DNA of 64,000 nt from Pelobacter propionicus DSM 2379 (GCF_000015045.1 NC_008609.1:3138001-3202000); one strand, 5' to 3'; positions 17,177 through 27,586 are shown, counted from the first letter of the stretch. Program-made: numbers and translations. Notes: generated by a model not told the origin, from the letters alone.

Positions 17177-19048
17177 ATGAACCAATCCTTCTGGAGACCG
17201 CTGTTCGCCATACTCCTGTTCATGCTGGTCTTTCATCTCACCAACATCTTCTTTGCGCAACAGGGCGCCCAGGTGGCCCAGATCAGCTACAGCCGCCTGC
17301 GCGCTGAACTGGCTCAAGACAACATCAAAAAGATAACCCTCAAGGGGACGGCTGTTACGGGCGAGTTTCGGGGCAAGACCAGGGTAAGCGCCCTGGTCCA
17401 GGGCAAGGAGCAGCAGCGCGAGTTCACCGGCTTCAGCAGTGTCCTGCCGACCATCGACGACCAGACCCTGGTGCCGGAACTGATGGCGCGCAAGGTGGAG
17501 GTGAGCGCCCTGTCCACGGAGACCCCTCTGCTGCTCAATGCCCTGATCTACGTGGCGCCCTGGGTGATCCTGATCGCCATCTGGTGGGTGGGGATGCGCT
17601 CCATGCGCAGCCAGGGGCCGAGCGGGATGATGGGCGGCTTTTCCCGCTCCGGGGCAAAGGCGTATCTGGCAGGTGACAAGATGGCCGTGTCTTTCAAGGA
17701 TGTGGCCGGCATGGAGGACAGCAAGCAGGAGCTGAAGGAGGTCGTGGACTATTTGCGCAATCCCAAGCAGTTCGCCCGCATCGGCGGCAAGGTTCCCAAG
17801 GGGGTTCTGCTGGTGGGACCTCCGGGGACCGGCAAGACGCTCCTGGCCCGGGCGGTGGCCGGTGAGGCGGGAGTGGCCTTTTTCAGCATCTCCGCTTCCC
17901 AATTCATCGAGATGTTTGTGGGGGTCGGCGCCAGCCGGGTGCGCGATCTGTTTACCAATGCCAAGAAGGCCGCTCCCAGCATCGTCTTCATCGACGAACT
18001 GGATGCCGTCGGTCGCAGTCGAGGCGCCGGTTTCGGTGGTGGCCATGACGAGCGGGAGCAGACCCTGAACCAGCTCCTGTCGGAGATGGACGGTTTCGAC
18101 CAGCACGAGGAGGTCATCGTGCTGGCCGCCACCAACCGCCCCGATGTACTTGACCCGGCCCTGCTGCGCCCCGGCCGCTTCGACCGGCACGTAGTGATCG
18201 AGCGGCCGGACTGGCGCGATCGGGAGAAGATCCTCCAAGTCCACGTGCGCAAGATCACCATGAACGGCAGGATCGACCTGGGGGTGATTGCCCGCGGCAC
18301 CCCCGGCATGACCGGCGCCGACCTTGAAAGCCTGGTCAACGAGGCAGCCATCCTGGCCTCGCGCGAGAACGCGGCCGCGGTCACCATGGAGCATCTGGAA
18401 AAGGCCAAGGACAAGATCCTGATGGGAAGCGAGCGCAGGATGATCATCTCTTTGGAAGAGAAGCGCATCACCGCCTACCACGAGGCCGGCCATACCCTGG
18501 TGGCCAGACTGCTCCCCGGCACCGACCCGATCCACAAGGTGACCATCATCCCCCACGGCATGGCCCTGGGGGTGACCCAGCAACTCCCCGAGGACGACCG
18601 TTACCACTATCCCCAGAGCTATCTGGAAAATCGGCTGGTGGTAGCCATGGGGGGGCGAGTGGCGGAGCGGCTTGCGTTTGGCGAGGTCTCCAGTGGTGCC
18701 CAGGGGGATTTGAAACAGGTTACTTCCCTGGCGGAGAAGATGGTCTGTCAATGGGGGATGAGTGAAAAGGTGGGCGGGATGACCTTCAGCCGGGGAGAGG
18801 AACACCCCTTCCTGGGGATGAAGCTGGCCGAGGAGAAGACCTTTTCCGAGGCCATGGCCTGGCGCATCGACCAGGAGATAGCGGCCTTCATCACCAGAGC
18901 GGAGCAGCGCGCCGGTGACCTTCTGTCCGCCAATCGCGAGCGACTGGACCTTTTGGCCCAGGCCCTGCAGGACGAGGAAACCCTGGACGGTAGCCGGGTT
19001 GACGAGATCATCGGTTCGCTCAACACGGCTCAGGCGCCTCCCCCCTGA
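17177..19048 (+). CDS. ftsH: ATP-dependent zinc metalloprotease FtsH
   Basis: A 623-residue membrane AAA protease that degrades membrane proteins and short-lived regulators. Transmembrane helices lie at about 8-27 and 121-140 around a periplasmic FtsH_ext domain. Walker A GPPGTGKT is at 214-221, Walker B in [11 protein letters not shown], the SRH arginines in [18 protein letters not shown], and the zinc site HEAGH at 435-439. A TTG at 17153 is in frame, but the ATG at 17177 has GAGG at normal distance and gives a usual N-terminus. The C-terminal acidic tail of E. coli FtsH is absent. It is followed 143 bases later by an acyl carrier protein gene. Confidence 0.95.
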   Translation: MNQSFWRPLFAILLFMLVFHLTNIFFAQQGAQVAQISYSRLRAELAQDNIKKITLKGTAVTGEFRGKTRVSALVQGKEQQREFTGFSSVLPTIDDQTLVPELMARKVEVSALSTETPLLLNALIYVAPWVILIAIWWVGMRSMRSQGPSGMMGGFSRSGAKAYLAGDKMAVSFKDVAGMEDSKQELKEVVDYLRNPKQFARIGGKVPKGVLLVGPPGTGKTLLARAVAGEAGVAFFSISASQFIEMFVGVGASRVRDLFTNAKKAAPSIVFIDELDAVGRSRGAGFGGGHDEREQTLNQLLSEMDGFDQHEEVIVLAATNRPDVLDPALLRPGRFDRHVVIERPDWRDREKILQVHVRKITMNGRIDLGVIARGTPGMTGADLESLVNEAAILASRENAAAVTMEHLEKAKDKILMGSERRMIISLEEKRITAYHEAGHTLVARLLPGTDPIHKVTIIPHGMALGVTQQLPEDDRYHYPQSYLENRLVVAMGGRVAERLAFGEVSSGAQGDLKQVTSLAEKMVCQWGMSEKVGGMTFSRGEEHPFLGMKLAEEKTFSEAMAWRIDQEIAAFITRAEQRAGDLLSANRERLDLLAQALQDEETLDGSRVDEIIGSLNTAQAPPP

Positions 19049-19191
19049 CCCCGATGAGGAGTGAGTTATTCAGGGGGCCGGTTCCGCCGCGGGATCGGCT
19101 CTCTTTATTTCCGGGCATTGCCTTGCTTCCAGGCGTTTCCTCCGTATACTGTGCGGATTCGACAGATCCAGGCAGAGGAAAGGAGCGCAGA

Positions 19192-19443
19192 ATGGATGTG
19201 ACCGAAGAGCTGAAGAAGCTGATCCAGTCCATCGGGATAGATTCGCAGGTCGTGGATACGATCAACCCGGAGTGGCCGCTGGCGGGGCATGTGCTGGATT
19301 CGCTGGCCTACACCGCGTTTGTCGAGGCGGTGGAGAGCCGTTTCGGATTCACAATGCTCGACCGCTACTCCCTGAGGGTCACCAGTCTGAACGAGTTCGC
19401 CGGGCTGGTCACGGATCTGCTACGGGAACAGGCGGGGACGTAG
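19192..19443 (+). CDS. Stand-alone acyl carrier protein
   Basis: An 83-residue carrier protein. The phosphopantetheine attachment site is Ser37 within HVLDSLAY, and the four-helix pattern fits ACP_PP. The ATG at 19192 follows AAAGGAG at good distance; upstream frame to 19054 is not needed. It is not next to fatty-acid synthesis genes and is divergent from typical AcpP in sequence, so it is probably a specialised carrier. One candidate partner is the acyl-AMP ligase at 1533, since ACP genes often accompany that ligase in exosortase A loci; this is inference. A TATACT sits at 19145-19150 but without a good -35. Confidence 0.83.
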   Translation: MDVTEELKKLIQSIGIDSQVVDTINPEWPLAGHVLDSLAYTAFVEAVESRFGFTMLDRYSLRVTSLNEFAGLVTDLLREQAGT

Positions 19444-19578
19444 ACCGGCGGGAGGATGGCTGTGGCTGCCGGTTACAGCAGCCTGTCGGACTTGCTCCAG
19501 CGTCTTCGCGTTCCGTTGCCTCCGTTTCTCTGAATGCGCCTGCTCACCCGATGGAATACAACATGGGAGTATGATCGT

Positions 19579-21039
19579 ATGACCGGATTGCATGATCCCG
19601 CCCTGCTGAAATATCGGTGCCATATCAACGGTCTTTGGTGCGATGCCGACTCCGGCGCCACCATCGATGTCACCAACCCGGCCACCAGCGAGACCATCGC
19701 CACCGTCCCCCGCATGGGGGCGGCCGAGACCCGCCGGGCCGTCCGGGCCGCCGCCGTGGCCCTGCCGGGGTGGAGCGCCACCCTGGCCCGGGAGCGGGCG
19801 CGCATCCTCAGACGCTGGTTCGAGCTGATCATGGCCAGCCAGGAGGATCTGGCGCTGCTGATGACCTGCGAGCAGGGCAAGCCGCTGGCCGAGTCACGGG
19901 GGGAGATCGCCTACGCCGCTTCCTTCATCGAGTGGTTCAGCGAGGAGGCGCCGCGCATCGGCGGCAACGTCATCATGCCCCACCAGCACGACAAACGCAT
20001 CCTGGTCGCCAAACAGCCGGTGGGGATCTGCGCCGCCATAACCCCCTGGAACTTCCCCTCGGCCATGATCGCCCGCAAGGCGGGGGCGGCCCTGGCGGCC
20101 GGCTGCACCATGGTGCTGAAACCGGCCAGCATGACCCCCCTGTCGGCCCTGGCCCTGATGGAGCTGGGGATTCGGGCTGGCCTCCCCGCCGGGGTGCTCA
20201 ATCTGGTCACCGGTTCGGCGGCCGACATCGGCGGGGAGCTGACCTCCAACCCCCTGGTGCGCAAACTGACCTTCACCGGCTCCACCGAAATCGGCAAGAA
20301 ACTGATGGCCCAATGCGCCGCTACGGTGAAGAAACTCTCCCTTGAGCTGGGGGGAAACGCTCCCTTTATCGTCTTCGACGACGCCGACCTGGACGCCGCG
20401 GTGGAGGGAGCCATGGTGTCCAAGTTCCGCAACAGCGGCCAGACCTGCGTCTGCGCCAACCGCTTTCTGGTGCACGAGGCAGTCTACGATGATTTCCGTG
20501 ACCGGCTGGCTGCACGGGTGAGGAAGCTAAAAGTGGGGGACGGCAGGGACGAGTCGGTACAGCAGGGGCCGCTGATGGAAATGGCCGCCCTGCTCAAGGT
20601 GGAGGAGCTGATCAGCGATGCCCTGGCCAGGGGTGCCCGTCTGGTGGTGGGGGGTGGGCGGCATTCCCTGGGTGGCACCTTCTTCCAGCCAACCGTGCTT
20701 GCCGAGGCGACGCCGGAGATGCAGATCGCCCGGGAGGAAACCTTCGGCCCGGTGGCGCCGCTGTTCCGTTTCTCCGGCGAGGAGGAGGCCATCGCCCTGG
20801 CCAACGACACTCAGTCAGGCTTGGCCGCCTACTGCTACACCCGGGATCAGGCGCGCTGCTGGCGGGTGCCAGAGGCCCTGGAGTACGGCATGGTCGGGAT
20901 CAATACCGGCTTGATCTCCACGGCGGTGGCCCCCTTCGGCGGCATCAAGGAGTCCGGTCTGGGGCGGGAGGGGTCGGCCTATGGCATCGACGAATACCTG
21001 GAGATCAAGTACGTCTGCGTGGGGGGGGGAATCGCCTGA
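19579..21039 (+). CDS. gabD: NAD(P)-dependent succinate-semialdehyde dehydrogenase-like aldehyde dehydrogenase
   Basis: A 486-residue aldehyde dehydrogenase of the GabD group. ITPWNFPSAMIARK is the cofactor-binding strand, FTGSTEIGK the glycine motif, Glu256 in LELGGNAP the general base and Cys290 in GQTCVCANR the nucleophile. FGGIKESGLGREG near the C-terminus is also typical. The frame is open from 19534, but the ATG at 19579 with GGGAG about 10 bases upstream gives the expected N-terminus. It would oxidise succinate semialdehyde or a related aldehyde. It stands 136 bases after the ACP gene, with no GABA genes in view, so the physiological substrate is open. Confidence 0.87.
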   Translation: MTGLHDPALLKYRCHINGLWCDADSGATIDVTNPATSETIATVPRMGAAETRRAVRAAAVALPGWSATLARERARILRRWFELIMASQEDLALLMTCEQGKPLAESRGEIAYAASFIEWFSEEAPRIGGNVIMPHQHDKRILVAKQPVGICAAITPWNFPSAMIARKAGAALAAGCTMVLKPASMTPLSALALMELGIRAGLPAGVLNLVTGSAADIGGELTSNPLVRKLTFTGSTEIGKKLMAQCAATVKKLSLELGGNAPFIVFDDADLDAAVEGAMVSKFRNSGQTCVCANRFLVHEAVYDDFRDRLAARVRKLKVGDGRDESVQQGPLMEMAALLKVEELISDALARGARLVVGGGRHSLGGTFFQPTVLAEATPEMQIAREETFGPVAPLFRFSGEEEAIALANDTQSGLAAYCYTRDQARCWRVPEALEYGMVGINTGLISTAVAPFGGIKESGLGREGSAYGIDEYLEIKYVCVGGGIA

Positions 21040-21137
21040 AGATAGACCCGCGCGGTAGGGGTGACAGGCGAAGGGGGGGCGAGCGTGCCCCCCACGGCGC
21101 TCCCCTTCATGGGGGGCCGCGGGGGAAGGCTAAAGGG

Positions 21138-21590
21138 TCAGTTCAGCTTCGCGAGCCCCTTTTCCGCCATGAAGGTGCTCAGCAGTTCCGCGGTTCCGCC
21201 GGTGATCTTCAGGCAGTTGCGCAGGTGCTCCTTGCTGTCGAAGGGGTGGGGGTTGAGCACGCGGCAGCAGGTGGAGCCGAACTTCTCCCTGAAGAGGGCA
21301 TGGAACTGGTTGGCGCCGGCGTATGCCGGCTCCCGGCTCTCCGCCGGGGTAGTCCGCCCCTGGAGCACGCCAAGGATCATGGTGGCGCCGGTGAGGGCGC
21401 CGCACAGGCAGCCTGCATGTCCCAGGCCGCCACCGAAGCCGGTCGCCATGCGTACGGCGTCGTCGGAAATGTCCAGTTTGAGCAGGTCGCGGAATGCCCG
21501 CACCATCGCCTCGGCGCAGTTGTACCCTTCACGGAAATTCTGCCCTGCCAGCTGTTTCGCGTCCATCTTCTCAGTCATCTGTTCGCTCAT
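21138..21590 (-). CDS. C_GCAxxG_C_C family redox protein
   Basis: A 150-residue protein of the family named for its cysteine pattern. Visible cysteines are in GYNCAEA, AGCLCGALTGA (the GCAxxG core), STCCRV and RNCLK. The family is suspected to bind a metal or act in electron transfer; the function is not established. The ATG at 21590 is preceded by AAGGGGG; the open frame reaches 21833 but overlaps the HAD gene and has no protein character there. It lies downstream of the HAD gene on the same strand and may share a transcript. Confidence 0.83.
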   Translation of the reverse strand: MSEQMTEKMDAKQLAGQNFREGYNCAEAMVRAFRDLLKLDISDDAVRMATGFGGGLGHAGCLCGALTGATMILGVLQGRTTPAESREPAYAGANQFHALFREKFGSTCCRVLNPHPFDSKEHLRNCLKITGGTAELLSTFMAEKGLAKLN

Positions 21591-21768
21591 CTGTTTCAAA
21601 CCCCCTTGTAAAGTATTCCACCCTGGGTGGTACCTGCTTACGTTGAAGCTGCCCGGCGGACCGTTGTCTGCTCCTCTGTGTTTCGAGGCGGGCAATCGGT
21701 CGATCGTTACGAGAGGCCTTCCACTGTCCGGACGCATTCCGGACAGATCGAAGCAGCCCCTGTTCTTC

Positions 21769-22416
21769 TCATCCCTGGTCGAACCCCAATAGCGCCGGAA
21801 GCTGGTGGATCCCCTCCAGCAGCCAGCGGGCAACAGTGAAGTCGCCCCCCCGATTCAGTTCGCCCGGCATGGCGGCCACGGTCAGACCGGCCCGGCTGGC
21901 GGAGGCGACGCCCCGCTCCGAATCCTCGATGGCCAGACAGCGCCGCGGGTCGAGCCCGGCCCGGGCGCAGGCGGTGCGGTACGGCTCCGGGTCGGGCTTG
22001 CTTGCGCCGTAGTCCTCGCGGGTGAGGACGAAATCAAAGTAGTCCAGAAGCCCGCTCTCCCGGTGCATGCGCAGGAAATTACCCCGCTGGCAACTGGTGA
22101 CGATGGCCATGGGCAGCCGGCCGTGGAATCGCTCCAGGGTGTCCCGTACCCCCGGCATCACCCGTGCCTCCTCCCCCAGAAGGCGATAGTAGATCTCGTC
22201 GCGCACCCGGCGCAACCCGTTCCCTCCCTGTTCCCCCTGTCCCGGTCCGGCGGCCAGGTCGAGCACGCTCTCACCCTGGCGCAGGGAGATGCGGCAGAAC
22301 TCCTCCAGCGTCAGTTCCACCCCGGCCAGGGCCAGGGCCTCGGCATTTGCCTGATAGTAGAGGTGCTCGGTCTCCATCAGCACCCCGTCGTTGTCCCAGA
22401 AAATTCCGTCGAACAT
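21769..22416 (-). CDS. HAD-superfamily phosphatase (beta-phosphoglucomutase/phosphatase subgroup)
   Basis: A 215-residue hydrolase. Motif I is FWDNDGVLMETE, with Asp nucleophile and Asp+2; motif II is MAIVTSCQRGN; the lysine motif is GASKPDPEPY; motif III is LAIEDSERGVASA. This is the subgroup containing phosphoglycolate phosphatase and beta-phosphoglucomutase; the exact substrate is unknown. A GTG at 22422 is possible, but the ATG at 22416 fits the GGAGGGGG binding site better. The gene ends 178 bases before the C_GCAxxG gene start. Confidence 0.85.
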   Translation of the reverse strand: MFDGIFWDNDGVLMETEHLYYQANAEALALAGVELTLEEFCRISLRQGESVLDLAAGPGQGEQGGNGLRRVRDEIYYRLLGEEARVMPGVRDTLERFHGRLPMAIVTSCQRGNFLRMHRESGLLDYFDFVLTREDYGASKPDPEPYRTACARAGLDPRRCLAIEDSERGVASASRAGLTVAAMPGELNRGGDFTVARWLLEGIHQLPALLGFDQG

Positions 22417-22778
22417 ACTCACACCCCCTCCTGTCCTGTCTCGCCCTCGTATGCCGCGCGTGAGCGGCGAGGGTCAATTGTGGTTCATATTCACAGGAAA
22501 AAGCAAGTATTGAAACGGCCGGCCGGTTGTCAGGGCATTATTCGGAGCAGGTTTCCTCCCAGAGCTGTTCACAGCAGGATCATGAGAAAAATTGTCCTGA
22601 AAACGGCAGTTGAGAGCTGCCGGAGAGAGCCTGTTCGCACGAACGCGCGCAGATGGCATCACGCGTGAATTTCCGATACTCCGCATGATCCGTCATTACC
22701 TGTTGAAGTGGATGCTTATACGCGGTATCTACTCATAAACAGGCAGGCAGAATTCCAGAAAGGGCGAGGTGCGTACCA
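22417..22778. other. Divergent intergenic region upstream of the HAD and FprA genes
   Basis: A 362-base gap without a supportable gene. It should hold promoters for both flanking genes. For FprA a weak candidate is TTGAAG at 22703-22708 with TATCTA 17 bases later. An imperfect inverted repeat (CCCTCG..GCGG/CGAGGG) occurs at about 22445-22474. Nothing else stands out. Confidence 0.45.
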
Positions 22779-24011
22779 ATGAACATTCACAACATAATCG
22801 GTGATGTGTACCGACTTTCCGTCAACATCGAGGACAAAAACTATCTCTTTGAAGGTATCTGGCCGATTCCCCACGGCATTTCCATAAACGGGTATCTCAT
22901 CAAATCCGAGAAGAATGTCCTGATCGACCTGACCCAGGATATCATGGACTTTCCCCGGGCGTTCACCGAGCAGATGGGCGAGGTGTCGTTGGGAATCGAA
23001 GACATCGACATTATCGTTATCAACCACATGGAGCCCGATCATGCCGGTTGGCTCAGGGAGTTCTGCCGGAGGAACAAGAAGGCGACAATCTACTGCACGC
23101 AGAAGGCCGTTCCCCTTCTGGAGGCCTTCGCTTCGGTACCGCCCGAACGGGCCGTTGCCATCACCGACGGTATGATCCTTGAGGTCGGTGACTATGAGTT
23201 GCAGTTCTTCGATACGCCCAACATCCACTGGCCGGAAACGATGATGACCTATGAGCGCAAACGGGGACTGTTGTTTTCCTGTGATGCGTTCGGCTCCTAT
23301 GGCAAGGTCGAGGAAAACACGATCTTCGACGATCAGCTGTCGGCCGACACGCATGATTTTTTTGAGAAGGAAGCCCTCAGATACTATGCAAACATCGTCG
23401 CCACCTTCTCGACCTTTGTATTGAAAGGGCTGGAGAAACTCCAGGGGCTCGACGTCAGGGTCATCTGCCCTTCCCACGGCATCATCTGGCGGGAAAACCC
23501 CGCCGTCATCATCGACCACTACCGGCGATACGCCCAGTACAGCAAGGGGCCGGGCGAGCGGGAAGTCACGCTCGTCTGGAGCAGCATGTACGGCAATACC
23601 AAGGCGGTGCTGTCGACGGTCGTGGAAACCTTGCGGAAAAAGAACATTCCGGTTCACATCTTCCAGGCTCCCGGTGACGATATCGGCTACATCCTGGCAA
23701 GCGCGTGGAAATCAGCCGGACTGATTTTCGGAATGCCCACCTATGAATACAAGGTATTTCCCCCCATGGCCCATGTCATGGAAGAGCTGCTGGTGAAACG
23801 GGTCACCAACAAGAAAGTGTTTCGGTATGGTTCCTACGGGTGGGTCGGTGGCGCACAAAAGGATTTCGAAGCTAAAACCGGGAAATCCGGCTGGGATCTC
23901 GTGGGGCATTATGAATGGCAAGGGGCGCCAACCGACAAGGATCTGGAAAATATCAGGGAAGCGCTGGAAGCGTATTGCGATTCCCTCATTGCCTTCACGA
24001 AGGAGAGTTGA
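22779..24011 (+). CDS. fprA: Flavodiiron protein (FprA-type O2/NO reductase)
   Basis: A 410-residue soluble enzyme that reduces oxygen to water, or nitric oxide, protecting anaerobes. The N-terminal metallo-beta-lactamase domain holds the diiron ligands: HMEPDH at 83-88, His in NIHWPET, Asp in FSCDAFG, and His in CPSHG. The C-terminal flavodoxin domain begins about residue 260 with SSMYGNTKAV binding FMN. There is no fused rubredoxin, so an external electron donor is needed. GAGGTG lies upstream of the ATG. It stands alone, with a long inverted repeat just downstream. Confidence 0.94.
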   Translation: MNIHNIIGDVYRLSVNIEDKNYLFEGIWPIPHGISINGYLIKSEKNVLIDLTQDIMDFPRAFTEQMGEVSLGIEDIDIIVINHMEPDHAGWLREFCRRNKKATIYCTQKAVPLLEAFASVPPERAVAITDGMILEVGDYELQFFDTPNIHWPETMMTYERKRGLLFSCDAFGSYGKVEENTIFDDQLSADTHDFFEKEALRYYANIVATFSTFVLKGLEKLQGLDVRVICPSHGIIWRENPAVIIDHYRRYAQYSKGPGEREVTLVWSSMYGNTKAVLSTVVETLRKKNIPVHIFQAPGDDIGYILASAWKSAGLIFGMPTYEYKVFPPMAHVMEELLVKRVTNKKVFRYGSYGWVGGAQKDFEAKTGKSGWDLVGHYEWQGAPTDKDLENIREALEAYCDSLIAFTKES

Positions 24012-24048
24012 AGGGGGAGGGGCGGGTGGATACGGTTGAGCGCCTAAG

Positions 24049-24116
24049 GGGACGTAGTTGATCAGTTGAGTGGCGAGAGTGTCAGGGAGAGTGAGTCAAC
24101 AAATCAACTACGTCCC
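24049..24116. repeat. 14-bp perfect inverted repeat with 40-base spacer (REP/MITE-like)
   Basis: The arms GGGACGTAGTTGAT (24049-24062) and its complement (24103-24116) are perfect, and GTTGA/TCAAC (24065-24069, 24096-24100) extends the match with mismatches. It lies between fprA and the convergent cbiA. There is no T-tract, so an ordinary terminator is less likely than a small palindromic repeat element, though it could still halt or stabilise transcripts. Confidence 0.65.
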
Positions 24117-24242
24117 GCTACCCCGCACGGATTAAGGTCTATGGCAGAATGAAAGACGTAACAACTACTCCTTCTGCTCAGTTGATTGAGGGTACGATTA
24201 GGGGTCGCACATAACGCCAGTTCGAGAACAGACGGACCGCCG

Positions 24243-25634
24243 TTACGACCGGCGGGTGGCAGCAAACTTCCTGCATGCCGCCACAAGGGATGGCGCAAGG
24301 CAGGGATTACTGCCGAAATGCAGATGCACGTAGGAGGCCAGGCAGTTGGACAGACAGTACCCCTCCTGGCCAAGGAAAGCTCCCTGACGCGTCACACTGT
24401 AGGTGCGCGTAACATCCACCGGCATTTCACAGATCTCCGAGTAGTGGAACTCGTGGCCACGGGCGGTTTCACCGGCAGGCCCCAGGATCGAGACACTCAG
24501 GCACTCCACCTGGCGGTAACCCAGGGCCTTGCGTTTCGGCAACATGCGCGCCCGCACCGGGAAAATGCCGGCAAAATCCGCAAGGGGAGCGCCCTGGGAA
24601 TCCTCCATCCCCCGGGTCAGATAGATAAAACCACCGCATTCGGCATACAACGGCATACCGTCCCGCGCCGCGCCGCGTATGGCATCCAACATAGGCACGT
24701 TGACAGCCAGGCGTTCGGCATACAACTCAGGATAGCCGCCCGGCAGGTAGATGCCACTGATCCCCTCGGGAAGAGCGCCGTCCGCCAGGGGGGAGAAGAA
24801 CAGCAACTCTCCCCCGGCCTCCCGCAGCAGGCGCAAATTGTCCTGATAAACAAAACAGAAAGCCGCATCCCGGGCAACGGCTATGCGCACGGGTAGCATC
24901 CCCCCCCCGTTAGTCCGAGAAAGAGACGCCCCCACCGAGCGTGGGGTAATCCTCAAGCCCGCCAGTCCCGCCAGATCCAGGTGCTTCTCAGCCAGATCGG
25001 CCAGGCGATCCAGATATTCCGGCGGCAGAGGATTATCTTCCGCCGTAACCAGCCCCAGATGACGGGAGGGAATCGCCAGCGCCTCGTCACGCGGAATGCA
25101 GCCGAGCAGGGCGATTTCAGGCAGAGCGCTGGCCATGACCCTGGCCAGCAATTCGGCATGGCCAGCGCTACCCACGTTATTGAAAATCACCCCGGCCAAC
25201 CTGACGTCCGGATCGAACTCGGCGAACCCCTTGACAAGAGCCGCAGCACTGGCCGCCATGCCGCGCGCATTGACCACCAGCACCACCGGAGCACCGCAGA
25301 TAGCGGCTATCTGGGCGCTGCTTCCCTGCAGGGGGGAGGCCCCGAGCCCATCGAAGAGACCCATGACCGCCTCGATCACAGCCACGTCGGCGGCTTCCGC
25401 ATGCAGACGGAAGGTTTCCGCCACGAACGACTCCGGACACATCCAGCCATCCAGGTTGATGGAAGCCCGGCCGCTTGCCATGCGATGGTAACCGGGATCG
25501 ATGAAATCCGGCCCGCACTTGAAGGGCGCGACCACCAGCCCTCGCCGCCTGAGCGCGGCCATGATGGCCAGGGAGATGGTGGTCTTGCCGCTGCCACTCT
25601 GGGGAGCGGCTATCAGAAAGCCGTTTATGCTCAT
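24243..25634 (-). CDS. cbiA: Cobyrinate a,c-diamide synthase
   Basis: A 463-residue glutamine-dependent amidotransferase of cobalamin synthesis that amidates the a and c side chains of cobyrinate with ATP. The N-terminal P-loop is [10 protein letters not shown] with Lys17, followed by [13 protein letters not shown], a CobB/CbiA hallmark. The C-terminal class I glutaminase domain has its Cys in [10 protein letters not shown] (about Cys333), and HFHY/HLHFG-like histidines near the end. Its ATG overlaps the tonB stop by 4 bases (ATGA), so the two are translationally coupled. No other cobalamin gene is in the window; coupling to TonB suggests a link to corrinoid uptake. Confidence 0.93.
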
Positions 25635-26482
25635 CTCAGGGATCTCCTTGTCATGCCATACTGAAAGAACGCTATCAGGTGGAACTCGTCCTTGTCATAC
25701 CCGCGAGGAAATCCGCCCACCGGGCCGATCAGCTTCAGGGTACGGAATACTTCGTCATCCAGCACCTTGGCGCCAGAACTCTCCAAAAGCTCCACATGCA
25801 CGACCTCTCCCCGCCGATTGAAGGTGATCCTGACCGGTGTGACCCCCTGGATGCCGTTTCTGGAGGCCTCCTCGGGATAGCGCCAAACACCGTAGACGGA
25901 ATTTTCGAAGCGCCGAAGGAACGAACCGAACTGGATGTCGTCGGTATTGAGAAACTTGGTATCCCCCTCGGCAACATCCTTCTCAAACTTGCGGCGATAG
26001 TTCTCCTCCAGCCTGGCCATCCCCCCGGCTCCGGGAAACAGCCTCGGCTGCCCTTGGGGTCGTCCGGCAGGGGAACGAGGCTTCAAAAGACCGGCCACCG
26101 AAGACCCTTCGGTCACCCGGCTCTCCCGCTGAGGCCTCGCTCCGGGCAGGGAGGGGCTTCCCGGCTCGCCTGCCCGGCCCGGAAGGGGTCGGCTGACCGG
26201 CGGTTGCGGCCGCACGCCGCTGTCCACGCTGTCTCTCCCCCGCGGAGCTGCTTCGCGCTCCACCCGCCTCCTCTGGTCAGAGCGCCGCCGCACCTCCGCC
26301 TGAGCCGGCTCACGGGGGAGCATCGCCTCGGGCATCTGTTGCAGGTCAATGAAGACCGGTTCCTTGGGAGGCGGCTGCTTCTTCGGCGGCAGGTACAAGA
26401 GCAGGGCAAACACTCCCAGGTGCAGCAGAAGCGAGAAGATCAGCAGGTAGAGGAATGTTTTTTCTACGTATCGCTCAGACAT
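25631..26482 (-). CDS. tonB: TonB-family energy transducer
   Basis: A 283-residue protein anchored in the inner membrane by one helix (about 12-31). A long proline/arginine-rich periplasmic linker (about 34-155) follows, then a C-terminal TonB domain starting near [14 protein letters not shown] and containing [24 protein letters not shown] in pieces. It would carry proton-motive energy to outer-membrane receptors for corrinoids or iron complexes. No ExbB/ExbD genes are adjacent. Overlap with cbiA downstream supports a role in B12 traffic. Confidence 0.88.
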
Positions 26483-26575
26483 GGAAGTGTACTATCCGTA
26501 GAGCGGAAAAGAAGCGCTCCCCGCCCTGCCAACGCAGACGCGCCGGAAGCGAAGCTCGACCTTTTCGTGCCCGCC

Positions 26576-27196
26576 TTAGCCCTGCTTGCGGTAATGGACG
26601 AAATAGATCCGTTTTCCCTCGGCCATGAATTTCTTCATATACTTGGACAGGGGGTATTGCTCCCGCGTGTGGCGATAGAAATCGGGGGCAAGGACGTTTT
26701 CAAAACCGGCGATGCCCGGCATCATCCGGGCCACATCCTCGCCGTAGTCGTCGAAATCAGTGGCAAAGTGGAAATCCCCCCCCGGCAGCATGAAATCCGC
26801 CAGGAACGCGACAAACTCGCCATTCACCAGCCTGCGTTTGCGGTGGCGCATCTTGGGCCAGGGGTCGGGGCAGTTGATGACCACCGCCTGCAACGATTCG
26901 GGAGGAATGCAGCGCACCATGAAACCGCGAGCCTCGTCCCGAACCACCCGCACATTGTTCAACTCCAGGTCGTCGATGCGTTTGCAGGTCTTGAGGCACC
27001 CCTTGTTGTAATAATCGATGGCGACAAAATTCCAGTCCGGGTGCAGCTGCGCCACCTGGGTCACGAAGTCGCCCATGCCGCAGCCGATCTCCAGGGCCAG
27101 CGGGTTGTCGTTTCCAAAGATCTGCCGCCAGTCGGGCATGGCGGCCAGCAATTCCGGTGTGAGAAACCGGGGGGAGGTTATGGGAATAAGATTCAC
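26576..27196 (-). CDS. trmB: tRNA (guanine-N7)-methyltransferase
   Basis: A 206-residue SAM-dependent enzyme that forms m7G46 in tRNA. The SAM-binding motif is [13 protein letters not shown], and [16 protein letters not shown] is the TrmB signature. The start is taken as GTG at 27196, preceded by AAAGGGT; a TTG at 27253 in the same frame has no good binding site. It may share a transcript with tonB-cbiA (93 bases apart). Confidence 0.9.
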   Translation of the reverse strand: MNLIPITSPRFLTPELLAAMPDWRQIFGNDNPLALEIGCGMGDFVTQVAQLHPDWNFVAIDYYNKGCLKTCKRIDDLELNNVRVVRDEARGFMVRCIPPESLQAVVINCPDPWPKMRHRKRRLVNGEFVAFLADFMLPGGDFHFATDFDDYGEDVARMMPGIAGFENVLAPDFYRHTREQYPLSKYMKKFMAEGKRIYFVHYRKQG

Positions 27197-27388
27197 GGCG
27201 TACCCTTTGCGTTCAAAATAACCGCAGCAAAATAGCACAACTCTCCGTGACAATCACCGCTTTTTGCACTGCCGGGCCAAAATCGCCCCTGCCCCACAGC
27301 CGTACAACGGAGCAAGCCCCCCGATTTGTTATTAACATTTGAGCCCCACTATGCTATAGACGTTCCACGTACAGGGATGGGAGAGGGT

Positions 27389-27586
27389 ATGGAGATTCTC
27401 GGCGGCTTCGCGGTAATGATGAGCATTCTCTGTTTTTTTATGGTTGTGGTGCTCTTGGTCACGCCGTTTGTGGTATTCGCCATCAAGGGAAAACAGGACA
27501 GGACACTGGATGTGCTGGCCGGGATCGAAAAACGTCTCACCGACATTGAAGCACGGCTCTCGTCACTGCAGCCCCCACAGCACTGA
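27389..27586 (+). CDS. Small single-helix membrane protein
   Basis: A 65-residue protein with one hydrophobic helix (about 5-32) and a charged, coiled-coil-like C-terminus (LAGIEKRLTDIEARLSSL). The layout resembles PspB but sequence identity is not evident, so no function is assigned. GGGAGAGGG lies just before the ATG at 27389; ATGs at 27377 and 27326 are alternatives. A weak promoter (TTGTTA at about 27326, TATGCT 18 bases on) precedes it. fabI follows after 131 bases. Confidence 0.65.
   Translation: MEILGGFAVMMSILCFFMVVVLLVTPFVVFAIKGKQDRTLDVLAGIEKRLTDIEARLSSLQPPQH

Noticed and set aside
17132-18805. 557-codon open frame on the minus strand
   Set aside because: It lies antisense to ftsH, whose motifs are all intact; the translated product is His/Gly/Leu-rich with no domain, as expected from a high-GC shadow frame.
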